DNA of 64,000 bases, from NCBI RefSeq assembly GCF_030272615.1, contig NC_081413.1, positions 563,392,010 to 563,456,009 of the forward strand, given 5' to 3'. The stretch's first letter is position 1; the number at the start of each line of letters is the position of its first letter. Made by a program: the position numbers and the translations under genes. Under the pieces are notes generated by a model. That model had not been told where the DNA came from. It searched no databases and was given only the letters and a program-made list of their open reading frames with translations. Source of the stretch: Cryptomeria japonica (Eukaryota > Streptophyta > Pinopsida > Cupressales > Cupressaceae). Below are positions 10,511-22,800 of this stretch, piece by piece.

Positions 10511-11700
10511 AATGAGTGGATTATTGATAGTGGCTTTTCTCACCATATGACTGGTGACTGGAGTAAGCTTCTATCTTTGGAAGAGTATGATGGTGGTGTG
10601 GTTCATTTTGGTAATGATGCACCATGTATGGTAAAAGGAAGAGGGTCCATCTCTCTGAATGGAAAAAGAAGTGTTGATAATGTGTATTGGGTAGAAGGTC
10701 TCAGAAACAACCTTTTGAGTGTTTCCCAACTGAATGATAATGGACTCACTCTAGAATTCAGAGATGGAGTGTGCAAAATCAAAGGAAAGAATGGTGAACT
10801 GATGGCCACCGGTATGCAAACCAAAGGTAACCTGTTTCAGCTGAATGCAAATATCAGTACATGTCTAATGGCTAAGTTTGATGATAGCTAGATATGGCAT
10901 AGGAGACTCTGCCATGTAAACTTTGATAATATTGTGAAGGCCACTAAGATCAAGGCAATTAGAGGATTGCCTATGCTAAGCAAACCAGAGAATCCTTTGT
11001 GTAGAGAGTGTCAACTAGGGAAAATATCTTCCTCAATCTTCAAAGGTAAATCTTTCACTGCAGACAATTTAATTGATCTTATGCATACTGATTTGTGGGG
11101 TCCTATGAAAACTAGGAGTGTGCAGGGTGATAGATATTTTATGATTCTTATTGATGATTTCTCAAGAATGATGTGGGTCACATTCTTGAAGGACAAGTCT
11201 AAAGCCTTTGGAAAGTTCAAAGCCTTCAGAACACTGGTTGAAAAAGAAAGTGGTAAGAGGATTAAGTGCCTAAGAACTGATCAAGGAGGATAATTCACTT
11301 CCGATGAATTCAACAAGTACTGTGAAGAGAACGACATCAAGAGGCAACTGTCTGCCCCCAGACTCCACAACAGAATGGCCTAGCAGAGAAAAACAACCAG
11401 ACTATAGTTGAAGCAGCCAGAACTATGTTGATCCAAGGGAAGGTTGCTCACACTTTCTGGAGAGAAGCGGTGAGCACTACAGTCTACACTATGAACCAAG
11501 TACTCATCAAGAAAGGTAAGGATAAAACTCCTTATGAGTATTGGACTGGTAATACACTAGTAGTAAGCTACTTTAAAGTGTTTGGTAGCAAATGTTATAT
11601 CAAGAGGAGCAAACATCAGAGCAAGTTTGATGAAAAATGTGATGAGGGAATATTCCTAGGGTATTCCACAAAGAGAAAAGCTCTCAAATGTTTCAACAAT
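10511..11700 (+). pseudogene. Copia protease and integrase of A1
   Basis: Protease is marked by WIIDSGFSHHMTGDW, with catalytic Asp at 10526; the usual Cys after DSG is Phe. The GAG-pre-integrase region has the HH/CC zinc site (IWHRRLCHVNFDN … CRECQLGK), entered by a stop (TAG 10889) in place of Trp. The integrase DDE residues can be placed: Asp in HTDLWGPM (11090), Asp in LRTDQGG (11279) and Glu in the AEK segment (11386). A TAA at 11291 and a one-base loss in a C-run near 11355 break the frame between the second Asp and the Glu. The integrase tail (FGSKCYIKRSKHQSKFD, FLGYSTKRKALKCF) follows in the new frame. Confidence 0.88.
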
Positions 11701-13506
11701 AGGACTCAGAGAATGGTTGAAAGCATCATTGTTAGAGTTGATGAAACCTCTGAGAAACCTAAGGAAACTGGCAGTGAGCAAGTAGGAGATGAACCATTAG
11801 TAACCTTCTGGGAACCAGTTGCAAAACAACCTAGCACTAGTAACAGTGCTCCTATATCGGTAGATGTTGATGCTGCTGAAGATGAGGATGAAGAAGAAAA
11901 GAAAGAGGAAACAACTAAGATCATTCCTAGGTATGTAAAGTTGAATCATGATCCAAAGCAGATCATAGGAGATAAGGATGCAGGAATTCTTACAAGAAGA
12001 AAGGTCAAAGAAAATTCTTGCATGATCTCTGAATTTGAGCCTAAAACATTTAAAGAGGCACATAAAGATGAAGACTGGATCAAGGCAATGGAAGAGGAAC
12101 TTGACCAGATAGAAAAGAATGGTACATGGTCTTTGGTACCCAGACCTGAGCATAAAAAATTCATAGGCACCAAATGGGTTTTCAAAAATAAGCTCAATGA
12201 AGATGACACAGTGGTAAGAAACAAAGCCAGATTGGTGTGCAAAGGATATGCTCAAGAAGAAGGATAAGACTATGGAGAAACCTTTTCTCCAGTAGCTAGA
12301 TTGGAAGGAGTTCGTATGCTTCTTGCATATGCAACCTTCAAGGGATTCAAAGTATATCAAATGGATGTAGAATCTGTATTCCTAAATGGAATACTAGAAG
12401 AGGAGGTGTATATAGAGCAACCAGATGGGTTTGCCCTATCAGAAGACAATGACATGGTGTGTAGGCTATATAAAGCCTTGTATGGACTAAAGCAGGCACC
12501 TAGAGCATGGTATGAACACTTGCACTCCCATCTTCTAAAGATTGGATTTGAAAGAACAAGTGAAGATAGCAATATCTACTTGAAATCAAAAGGAGATCAA
12601 TCTCTGATATGTGAAGTATTTGTTGATGACATAATTTTTGGCAGAGATGACAAGATGAGTCATGACTTTGCAGATGAGATGAAAAAGGAATTTGAGATGT
12701 CACTTATAGGGGAGATTAAGCTCTTTATTGGACTACAGATTCAACAAATTAAAGATGGAATCTTTATCACTCAGTCCAAGTATGTCAAAGAGGTATTGAA
12801 GACCTTTGGCATGGAAGACAGCAAACCGGTTGGTACACTGATGGTGACCAGTTGTAAACTATCAAAGGAGGATGACTCAACGTTGGTAAATGAGAAGGAA
12901 TACCGATCAATGATTGGTAAGTTGCACTATGTAGTACATAGAAGACTAGACATTGCACATGCAGTGGGCATTACTGCACGGTTCCAGAAAAGCCCAAGAG
13001 AATCCCACTTGGTAGCAGTCAAGTAGATTCTGAGATATCTAAAGGGAACTATTGACTATGGATTATGGTATCCATATAGTAATGATTTCAACCTGAAATT
13101 GTTTATAGATGTTGATTGGGCTAGTAATGTGGATGATCGGAAGATCACAACCAGTGGTGCATTCTTTCTTGGTGGTAGACTAGTCTCATGGATGAGTAAG
13201 AAGCAGAGTTGTATCTCTTAGTCTATAGCAGAAGCGGAGTATGTTGCAGCATTTATGAACTACACCCAGACAATTTGGATGAAGCATGTATTAAATGGCT
13301 TCAAAGTTCCTGTATTTGAACCAATAAGTATATTTTGTGACAACACAAGTGCAATTAACATCTCCAAGAATCTAGTTTTACATGCTAGAACCAAGCACTT
13401 TGAGCTCAAGTATCATTTCTTGAGGGAGAAGGTTCAGAACAAAGAGGTTAGCAGACATATTCACCAAGCCTCTACTAAAGGCTACCTTTACCTATTTGAG
13501 AGGTGA
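11701..13506 (+). pseudogene. Copia reverse transcriptase and RNase H of A1
   Basis: An acidic linker (EDEDEEEKKEE) leads to RT: WIKAMEEELDQIEKNGTW, KWVFKNKLNEDD, KARLVCKGYAQEEG, then a stop (TAA 12265). RT continues with QMDVESVFLNGILEEEVYIE, LYGLKQAPRAWYEHL and the catalytic FVDDIIFG (Asp-Asp at 12625-12630). TAG at 13024 lies before RNase H (LFIDVDWASNVDD, QSCIS with a stop, CDNTSAINISKN). A 32-bp deletion between two TT dinucleotides near 13449 removes the end of RNase H and shifts the frame, so the last residues to 13506 are nonsense. Family members of this type finish RNase H about 15 codons before the polypurine region. Confidence 0.9.
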
Positions 13507-13776
13507 ATTAGGGGTGCTTCCCCTTCAAGAGGTGAACTAAAGGTGTGTGTTCCACATCAATCAGGTCTTACATTAATATATCTTTTTCAGGATTGGTGTG
13601 TTGAAGGGTGCTACTCCTTAGGGGCAGCAACATAGTGGAACATAGATGCGTATGTCTCCACTTTGACATTGTTGTCAAAGGGGGAGAAGATGTGAAGCGG
13701 AAAAGATATCTACCATATTGGGGAGAAGATGTGAAGAAAAAGTAGAAAGATATCTTTGTATATTGCCATCAATACC

Positions 13777-13787
13777 AAAGGGGGAGA
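13777..13787 (+). promoter_or_regulatory. Polypurine tract of A1
   Basis: AAAGGGGGAGA ends one base before the 3' LTR start. It would prime plus-strand DNA. A second near-identical tract lies at 13678-13690. Confidence 0.85.
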
Positions 13788-13788
13788 T

Positions 13789-15302
13789 TGTTGGCATATG
13801 TGCAGAGCATGATGACATGATGATATTGTATGTTGTCATTGATGTCAATATGCTGAAGTAAGAACCAATATGTTGTAGTAAGAAAACTGGCAAGAGAACC
13901 GGTATGTTGATGTAAACTGATAATTGTGAAAAAGTGAAGCAGTATGTTTATTCAAGGTGAACCGGTATGTTGGAATGAGAACCGTATATGGAAGTTTTAT
14001 ATCAGGGTTTCATTTGACATGACTACTGGTTGGTAGTTTTAGCTTCAAGGTTTTCGGTTGATGCATTTTAAGATTGTGAGATTCAATCAATGACATCTTG
14101 TGATGAGTTAGCATTGTAATGAAGACCAGATAAGTGCTGCCATATCAGCCTTATGTGCATGAAGGATTTCCTTGAGGATCTTGCATGGAGATTGATCCTA
14201 TCTACCCCAGGAATGTGTGAAGTCTTTGTAAATGGTGAAGAGTGCATGATGAGTTATCAGCTTCCTGAAGCGACAAAGAATGAACATTGGAGAATGTCTT
14301 GAGATCTGTTCAAGACTGTTGTATTCGATGTAGTGTGATTAACGGTCAGGATTGAAATGAATGGATTGTAAAACCTAAATGTTTAGGGTTTAGGGTTTAT
14401 GCTACCAACCTATCTGTTTCCTATAAGGTTGATGACATTTTTCATTTTGAAGTTGTTGGAAAATGTTATGTGTGTATCCAAGTGAAGAGATACTTGATTC
14501 TTGCCAGACCAGAGAAGTGTGTTGATACCTACAGAGTGTGATTGTAGAAGAGGAGGAGCTAAAGTGGACCTGCCTTAGCATTGAGTACTGTTATTAGATC
14601 AGTGTATTGCCTGTTGACTTCTAACCATTTCAATAGTTGAAGAATCCTTTAACCGGGTAGCTTTAATAGACTTTTGTGTAAATCCTTTAATAGGGTGACT
14701 TAATTCAATGAGTTCTTCAAATCCTCTTACGAGGTAACCTTTAACAGGGTTCTAACCTTTAACCAGGTATTTAGCCATCCCTTAACCGGGTGATCCCTAG
14801 CAAGATTGGTTCCTAGTAGAACCTATTGTAAGCATCTTTAACCGGACTAGGCTCCTAACATAGCAGACTTCAAAAGAGTTCAAAGAACATCTTGTGGGTA
14901 TTCATCCCCACCATGGTTTTTCCCAGTTGGGTTTCCACGTGAAAAATCAGTGTGTCATGTGTGATGGCTTTCATGTGATGGTTTAGTATTTTATGTCAAA
15001 TTGGTAAAATATGTTGAACAAGCAATCATTATATTTTTGATGATAGATTACTTGTTTATGCATAAGGGTGAAGTGGAAACAAGGCATTAGATTGTATCGA
15101 AAGCTAAGGGTTACCGGTTTATGTCTTTCACATTCGCACTGTGTTGTACTGGTAGTAATCTGATTTAGACTGGTGTTATTGCTTGCCAGTCAAAGTTCAG
15201 TGTGTGCAGTCAAACTGATTCAAAGAAAGTGTTTTTACCCGTACTCATTCACCCCCCCTCTCAGTACCGGTTTGGTACTAACTATTCATCATTAATTCAT
15301 CA
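13789..15302 (+). repeat. 3' LTR of Copia A1
   Basis: It starts TGTTGGCATATG after the polypurine tract and ends TTCATCA. Length is 1514 bp against 1516 for the 5' LTR. It keeps the CCGGTATG motifs, the TTTAGGG pair (14382) and the C-rich end block. Past it comes agtga, the likely target duplication. Confidence 0.92.
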
Positions 15303-16408
15303 AGTGAATGATTTAAGCTAAATGATAACATAAATACTCTAAAATACTTATTAGATTAATTCCTATTACAAAGAGAGGCTAGATGTATTGATAAAATTGA
15401 GCATAAGTGAGATACTAAAAGCTTGGATGATCCTTGAAATGGAGGAATGAGAGCTCTATTTATAGGGAAAATGGGGCAATAGAAGGTCAGGATTGAAAGT
15501 TATCAATCTATGTTTACAATTTTCACCAATGAAATGGTGACAATTGTCAACATAAGACTACTTCAGAGGAGAGGTAAGAAGCATTAAAAGCTTGAGAAGA
15601 CCTCATGGTTACCTGAGAGGGTAAGGGTTAAGGTTAGGTTAGGGTTATCCAATGGATAAAGATTTTACCCAAAGGATAAACTCTTGTGCAAAGGTTAAAG
15701 GGATAATCATGGTCAAAGCAATAAATGCTTGAGGAGACACATGGGTTAGAAGAAGGTTAAGTTAGTCAAAAAGTCTCTAACCATGCCACTAAGGGTTAGT
15801 TAACCATTAATGGTTTGAAGACTTTGGGGACAAATTTGTAAGAGTCCTTCCAAATTTGGGGGTATTCAACAAGTTAGCATGTTGAAGGCATAAAGGCTTT
15901 AATGCCTTTTGAAGACTTTACTCCAAATTTGAGAAGTGACCTCCTCAAATTTAGGGAAAGGGGATAATTGATGGGTTTAGGCTAATTGATTAGGATTAGA
16001 TGGATTCTTAGAAGAAATTAGGAAGAGGGTTAGGATGCAAGTGGGAGATGTAGGAAAATGCAAAAGGATGAGGGATAATAGGATTAATTAAAATAAATTG
16101 CTTTATTTCAATTTGGTTGCAAATGGAGAATTAAAAAAATTAGATTTATTTAAATGGGGTAAACTATTTAATTAAATGTAAATTTAATTAAAAAGTAGAG
16201 ATAAGGGATTTAATTAAATAAAATGATTTATTCAATTAAATGATGTAAAGGACTTAAGTGAGTTTAAATAAATAAATTGAATAATTTATTTAATTAAATA
16301 GGAGAATGTGGATGATTTAATTAAATTAGATTTAACTAAATAGAGGAATGAGAATAAAATGAACATTAAATATTCATTTGGGAATATGGTCATTTTTATA
16401 CGTCTACA
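15303..16408 (-). repeat. 5' LTR of gypsy element E, outer part (U3 side)
   Basis: It begins on the minus strand with TGTAGACGTATAAAAATG at 16408, almost the same start as LTR G at 43045. It has an AT-rich TTAATTAA-like U3, a TATA box and 'caatcctgacc' upstream of it, as in solo LTR H. Its inner end is cut by A1. No coding potential is evident. Confidence 0.72.
15456..15464 (-). promoter_or_regulatory. TATA box of gypsy LTR E
   Basis: On the minus strand the sequence is TATAAATAG followed by AGCTC. The same TATAAATAGAGCTC is present in solo LTR H (36008), and a close relative is in LTR G (50550). Conservation across three LTRs supports a core promoter for element transcription. Confidence 0.65.
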
Positions 16409-17410
16409 ATTACAATGGGGTCTGCACATGCAAAAAGGCCAACAACCTAGAGCACACTGCTCATCACAAAGAGAAGTCTCATTGAATTACAAAATCATTC
16501 AGACTACAATTTGGAAAGAAGTGAACTGTGAAAGTAGCATCTACAAATGCCTGATATAGTTCCGGTGAAGCAATGATGCTTGCTCTACAATACAAAACCT
16601 TTCCAATCTTCTCCTGAATGATATGACTTTATTCACACATAATCCTTTCTCTGATAATGTAGACTTAACCAACCATAACCATCGATCCTCACAAATTACA
16701 TGAATAAGTCACCTATAAATACAAATCATCAACCTTGTTGACAAGGTTGGCTAAACCCTAACCCCATAAACCCATAATTATAAAAATTACATCACATGAT
16801 ACCACTGGACCAATATTATGATTTACATTACATAGCATGGACCTAAATCAAGCAACCAAACAATTATGTCCACCAAGAATTCCGCTAAGACCAAAATCCA
16901 ACACGCTTCACTTGCTGGTAGAAACCATCAGTGAAAGTTTAGCCGAATCCAAATAGGACCACCATAACAACATGTCATCCAATGCAAAGTCATCAAACAC
17001 TCGAGATATGATCAAGAAGAACCAACAAAATGATAGAAATTGATTCCATAAGCTGGACCCAAAATTCACTAATGAAGTCACCAAATAATGCATACCGGTA
17101 AAGCTAACCGGGAACGCCAGAAGCTGATAAAGCAAAAAGAAATCCGGTAAAGGCACAAGCCAACCAGTAATCAAAAATACCTAAAGTGATAACCAAATCA
17201 TAAAACCACCAAAATATAGCAAGCATATAACCATCAAAATAAGCATCCAAAACCGATGGCAGAGATCTGATCATACCGGATTAGAATCATAGCCAAAACC
17301 AAAATGATCAATAAAACTAACTAGGATGGATCTAACCGGGATAGTCTCCAATCGGGATACATTGTTGACATCAATGACAAAACTTAACCAAATATAGCAT
17401 ATTGCCAACA
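16409..17410 (-). repeat. Copia LTR X, partial, minus strand, split by gypsy E
   Basis: On the minus strand it starts TGTTGGCAATATGC at 17410 and contains TTTTGTCATTGATGTCAAC, as do the LTRs of B and F. The segment 16424-16520 (gcacatgc..aaaggccaac, then agactacaatttggaaag) is closely related to 55921-56010 in LTR F. By that alignment about 300 bp of its end is missing, displaced left of the window by E. No polypurine tract adjoins 17410, so this is the outer edge of a 5' or solo LTR. Confidence 0.72.
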
Positions 17411-19222
17411 AAAAATCATCCAACACTTATACTGAAATATTATGCTTTATTTCTTGGTTTTGGAACCAATGAGTAATACATATTTTGTAACTTTCATGCA
17501 TACGTGCATTGGTCTCTATATCAACAAATAATGTAGATAAAATGACATTCATTATTTTGTTTATTTATAGGCTAAATTTGTAGAATAAAAGGGTTGGAAT
17601 TCTCCTTATTGTTCAAGCATATGTTTGTTTGGCTGAAAATATAATATATGTGATATTTATAATACATTCTAAGGATGTGGAAAGGCTTCTTCAATGTGTG
17701 ATTTTGGTATTATATGGTTACAAATGCTATATGGTTACAAATAATAAATGTAGAAAATCCCAAACATTAGACCATAGATCATAAAATATAAATCTATGTC
17801 CATTGAACTAAGCCTAAGTTACCCTAGAAATCTTAAATCCTGTATGCACCCTATTAAGCTAACAAACCTCAAACTCTAGAATACCTACTTAAAATATTAA
17901 AAAACCTAAAACCCTAAATCATAAATCATAAACTCAATGTACATCCTAATTCGACATTATTCAAGTGAAAACATCACAGCTATAAACTCATATATTTTGG
18001 AAACCTTTAAAACTATGAACTATTAACTTAAATTATTTTTTCTCCTAGAAGAGTCCCTTATTACTCTAATATATCACTCCTACCTTTTGATATAACTATA
18101 TCTCTAGTCTACAAACCAAATTACCCAAATGGATTAGAGTGGAACCAAGGGACATGGTATTGAAAGGTATTAGGTCTACCTAAGATCTAGTAAATGGAGT
18201 TTAAGCTCTCATCATTCCACTACACAAGAATGCAACTTATCCAAAAGATTGATTTTGGAAGAAGAAATATGATAGGTGAAAATCTCTAGAACTTTAAGAG
18301 ATATAATAATGCCAAGCAAAGATAACTACATGAATTTTTTTCTAGAGTCTCCTTATTAATTTGACCTTTCTAGCCCTCAAATATGTCTTTAGGGAATCAC
18401 TTTCAAAGATACAAGAGGGTAATCTTGTTGAATGCCAATTTTGGTACACTATAGAGGGGACTTAAGAAGAGAGGAAGAAATAAAAAAGTAAAATTGATGA
18501 CCACAAATAATATTTAAAAAATATATATATAAAATGATAAAAATAAACATTAAATTTTTATACAAATTAAAAGGAAAAGAACAAAATGCATACCTGTAAT
18601 AGTGTCTCCATAGTGAAATTGAGAGGTAAATTATCAAAATTATTTTTACATCTAACCATACTAATATTATGTATAAAAAATATTATCCCATTATTAAAAT
18701 TATTTAGTTTAAATTGAAAATACTATTTAAAATCCTGTAACTAGTGAGATAAAATGCTATTTATCATAAAGTATTGCTTGTATTACGTAGTTGGTCAAAC
18801 AAATCCTCTTTAGCACAAAATATTGCTTGTATATGATAACATGTAGTTGGTCAAATAATTTTTTGAGAAAATATAGGTTTTGATTGAAATGCGTTCAATT
18901 GAAAATATTTAGTCAAAAACATTTCACTTGAAACTACCTAGCTAGGACTAGATGTGGTAATTTAGCCCCCTTATTTTTATAAATATTTTCAAACCTTATC
19001 TTTCAAATTTGTTTTCTAAAATCATGCACATTGTAAAAAAAATATGAAAGCACCTTTTAATACTTCTTAGATTTTAGAATTTGAAAATACGTGTTTTAGT
19101 ATTTTAATTAATTTAGCTTTTCAAAAAGAATTTGTCAAGTAGGTCATTATAATTGAACATAAGGTTTATTGGAAATTCAAAATGTATACTAATTTCTTTT
19201 ATGAATAGGCCTTCTCTATTAG
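17411..19222. other. AT-rich spacer, no gene seen
   Basis: About 1.8 kb of AT-rich sequence without a long frame, domain, LTR signature or clear repeat. It may be old decayed repeat. I see nothing that can be annotated. Confidence 0.6.
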
Positions 19223-19260
19223 AAAATAATATTAAAGTACTTATTCACAAAAAAGGCCGA

Positions 19261-19278
19261 GGGATACAATATCACCCC
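19261..19278 (-). other. 3'-terminal hairpin of LINE
   Basis: On the minus strand GGGGT and ATCCC can pair (one G·U) around an 8-base loop, about 30 bp before the inferred 3' end. The second LINE has a hairpin of the same size at 53405-53422. Such 3' hairpins are known recognition elements for LINE reverse transcriptase; function here is inferred. Confidence 0.45.
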
Positions 19279-19897
19279 GTGAGAGTCAAACGACAAGAAG
19301 CTGAAGCCAAAAAACAAAGCTATTCATCAAAAAACTTCCTTAAGTAGCCAAAGTAGTAGCAATCGAGGGGGATGATCTTGATCATCATTCTTGCCCCATA
19401 CATCAGCGGGGCTAGGAATTGGGTCTGGCACAAACCATCCATCTTCTGGGTCTTTTTCTTCTTCTCCTTCCTCCTGCCTGGGAGGCGAAATAGCCAGAGC
19501 CGGACAAGGAAATTTAGAGGTGGTGGCAGCAGGCCATCCAGAACCATCACCGACAACACAAGCCAAAGTAACAGGAGCAACAAAAGGCCACCCTAAGGTA
19601 GAGCCACAATGTAGAGGAGAAGTCAAGAAACACCTCCATGCGTCATCTCCCCCACCAGAGGAGCGAAGAGGAACCTGGGACTACGAGGTCTAAGAGTGTT
19701 GGGAAGAGAAGCTTCAACAACGATGGTGACCATGGGACAAAGTGCGATCGACAGAAACAAAATTCAGCGGCACTCGAGCAACCACACAAGGGGCATTTCC
19801 CCAATGCTGAAGGAGCTCCTATAAGTGGCCCACCTCACGAGCCACTTTATCGGCTTGTACCCAAATTTGCATTTATACATTATTACAAATGCAAGCT

Positions 19898-22800
19898 TTA
19901 GACATTAGTATCTAAAGAGCTGTGAGTAAAAGGAACAACATTTCTATCTTTCCAAAGAGTAAATAGGATCTCCATTCTGAAAGCATGCCATATCTGGGAA
20001 AACTTTAAGGGGATTCTAGGTGAATCTCTCAGAAGGGCCATATGCCAAGAAAAGGGCTCAGGCTGAAAAGGCCAAAAGAAATCATGGATCCAACTCCAAT
20101 ACTATTGAGCTCTTCTACAAAACCAAAAAATGTGCATAAAAGTTTTTGGGTGACCACAAAAATGGCATCGGGGATCAGGAACCCCCAAATGCTTATGTCT
20201 AGAACCCAAAAGAAACCCTTGAAAAAGAACACACCAAACAAAGTGTGCAATCTTGGGTTCAGTGGTGGCGAATGAAACATAAAGAAACCTGAGTCTCCAG
20301 GATTTCTAAGAAGACTACAAATGCCACTATTGGTTAAGAATATGGACCATAGGCTAATGGGGCACCAACCAAAGATAACCTATTTTGGGTTTGTAGCTGG
20401 TGAAAGGAGTCTAAGGATACCACTTCCAATCCTTCCACCAAGGTCTAACAGACTGAATGCCAAGCTTATGTAACAGATGTGAGGGTAAGGCCAAAACTAG
20501 AAGGTCATAAGTCTGTCGATCAGGTCGAGACAGATGAAACTAGACCTGGAGGTCATCCCATGACCGAAGACTCATAAAAACTCTGGAAAATAGGTCCTTA
20601 GGTGTTCAAATGTCATGTTTGTGAAAACACAAAGCACTAACACCCTGGATTTTGGCTAATGGTAACCCTTGCAACTGAAAATGAGGTGACCACCAAAGGT
20701 TGTGTTTATTCATGGAGATACCATCACAAAAACCATCACCCACCCACTGAAGCCAAGGCTTAATAGCTTTCTAAGCACGCTAGATATTTTTAACAACAAA
20801 AGTACCCTAGATTTGAACTTGGTCTTTCATAATGAGAAGGGTTTGAAAACCAATCCCCTTCCAAGCTTACCTATTCATGGGAAAACCCAAAGAAATGCAA
20901 TGCTGAAGAAGGATTTTCCAAGCCTCATCACCAGATAAGGCTTTGATGATCTATTTAGCACATAAACCAAGCCCTTGTTTTGGGTAGAAATAAGGCCGAG
21001 CTCTTCAGACTCCTTAGGAAGGCAAAATACTCCCAAGTGACTCTGTGAAAACCTTGATGGTCAGAACTAGAGGCCTAGAGAAAAGCTCGTAAAAGTCTTT
21101 CCAACTTCATGTAAGAGGCCTTGGAAGGAGCCAAACATGAAGAGTAATAAACATTAGTGGCAGCCAAAACCTTCGAACAAATTTGAAATTTGTCAGCCAG
21201 AGAGACAGGCTTGGTTATCCAATAGGCTAATTTTTTCTCAATCCTAGCTAAAACAACATTCCAAAGATCCACATGCGAAGCTTGAAAGGCAAAAGGAATG
21301 CCTAGAAAGAAGTTTTTTTTGCCATGATCAAGCCATTTCCAGCCATATTAAAGAATCTAAGGTGATACGGGAAGAAAAGACTATCTATAACATTGCATCT
21401 TGTGCCATTGAATGGTCGAGCTAGAAGCCAAGAAAAAAGTGTCCAAACATTGAAGAGCAGCCTAGACATTATCTTCTTCCTCAATGAGAGTGAGAAAGGA
21501 GTCATCTACAAAATAGTCATTGACAAGTTGAGAAGGTGACTGAGGCAAGGAGATTCCACGGACACGTCCAACAGAAATAGCGTTAGCAAGTAAGTACCCA
21601 AAACCCTCCACCACAAGAACATATAAAGTAGGATCCAAAGGACAACCCTAACAAATGGATTTGAAAAGGCCAAAAGCCTTAGATTGATGACCATTGATGG
21701 TGATGCAGGCCAAGGTATCTCCAAATAACATCTGGACAGACTGAATGAATTTGGGGCTGAAGCCAAGAGATTTGAGCATAGCCAAAATACATGGCCACTC
21801 AATGCAATCATACACTTTAGCGAAGTCAATCTTAAGGAAGATTGCCCACTGTTTGGAGCATCGGGCCCATTCTATCCCTTCCCAAACATCAATAATATTA
21901 TCTAGAATAAACCTGGACTTGATAAATCTAGTGTTCTCCAGATGAACAATCAAAGGCAGGAGATGACGAATCTTGAGAGCCAAGGCTTTGGCAATGATCT
22001 TATATGAGACATTGAGCAAGGTAATAGGCCTCTGATTTCAAATGTCCTCCTGATCCCCAACCTTAGGGATAAATTTTATGTTACCCTGATTAAGTATCTT
22101 TCCCAGGGATTGAGAATGAAAATCTTCAAGGTAGACCTTATGTAGGTCAGGACCAACACAAGGCCAAAGGGATTTGTATAACTCACAAGGGAAACCATCA
22201 CACCCTAGGGCTTTATCATCTGCCATAGAAAAAACTGACTTCCTTGAGATCATCAATGGTCAATAAGAGATCACAAAAGGTCTACTGAGACTCGAAAAGC
22301 CTTTTGGGAACAATAGCTAAACAATCTTGCAAAGCTTGGGCTCTGGTCAGAGAGTTTCCCTGCGTTGTGAACACCTTCTCATAATGAAGGACAAAAGCTT
22401 GCAGAATATCAAGCAAATCGGTGAGAACATCATGCCCCTCTTTGATTTTCTTAATCCCTATAGAGGTATGATGGGCGTGCAAAGCCAAGAAAAATTCTTT
22501 GGAGGCCCTCTCACCCACCTTGAGCCAATGTAACCTGGCTTTGATTTGAGCTCCTCTAGAAGAGTAATTATTTGCAACTTGTTTCTAATGACAAAGCTGG
22601 GCTAACCAAAGTTGTAGGTTATAATCAAGACCAGAGCTTCTATGGCAACACAAAGATCTTTGGTGGTCGCGTCATATGAGCACCTGCAGTACATGGCAAG
22701 CTGTCTACCACAAATGTGCAAAAACCTCACAAAGCGGTTAATGGCATCATTCTGCCACACAATCCAACCAATGTGATGATGAGGCCTTGGTTCCAAATTC

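Larger units (their letters stand above)
7897..15302 (+). mobile_element. Copia retrotransposon A1, complete but degenerate
   Basis: The 7406-bp element has two LTRs (7897-9412 and 13789-15302), an initiator-Met primer site, gag-PR-INT-RT-RNaseH in Copia order, and a polypurine tract. The flanks agtta/agtga fit a 5-bp target duplication with one change. The LTRs differ at about 13 positions in their first 157 bp by eye, mostly transitions, so the insertion is old. The polyprotein is broken by stops at 9988, 10889, 11291, 12265 and 13024, by frame changes near 10170 and 11355, and by a 32-bp deletion in RNase H near 13449. It is inserted in the 5' LTR of gypsy element E. Confidence 0.92.
1..16408 (-). 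mobile_element. Ty3/gypsy retrotransposon E, 5' portion, interrupted by Copia element A1
   Basis: Reading right to left, the element shows a 5' LTR (16408-15303 plus 7896-7542), a primer-binding site, a 2.6-kb leader, gag, protease, a long linker and the first residues of reverse transcriptase, where the window ends. The order gag-PR-RT with no integrase before RT is the gypsy order. The outer LTR edge reads CTACA on the plus strand (TGTAG on the element strand) and is followed by attac, a possible 5-bp target duplication whose partner would lie left of the window. A1 (7897-15302) is inserted in its LTR. The reading frames carry frameshifts and stops, so E is dead. The leader and G-patch linker recall the Tat/Ogre group, but clade assignment needs the RT, which is outside the window. 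Confidence 0.85.

Noticed and set aside
11797-12360. Long antisense open frame (187 codons) opposite Copia RT
   Set aside because: It is the complement of a well-identified sense domain and has no motif of its own. Similar antisense frames opposite the gag and RNase H of A1, A2 and D are equally by-products of codon bias.
16359-16559. 66-codon plus-strand frame
   Set aside because: It spans the junction of gypsy LTR E and Copia LTR X and is noncoding in both.
19327-19626. 99-codon minus-strand frame with an acidic patch (EEGEEEKDPEDGWFVPDP)
   Set aside because: It lies in the LINE 3' UTR after the ORF2 stop and has no recognisable domain, so I treat it as untranslated region.
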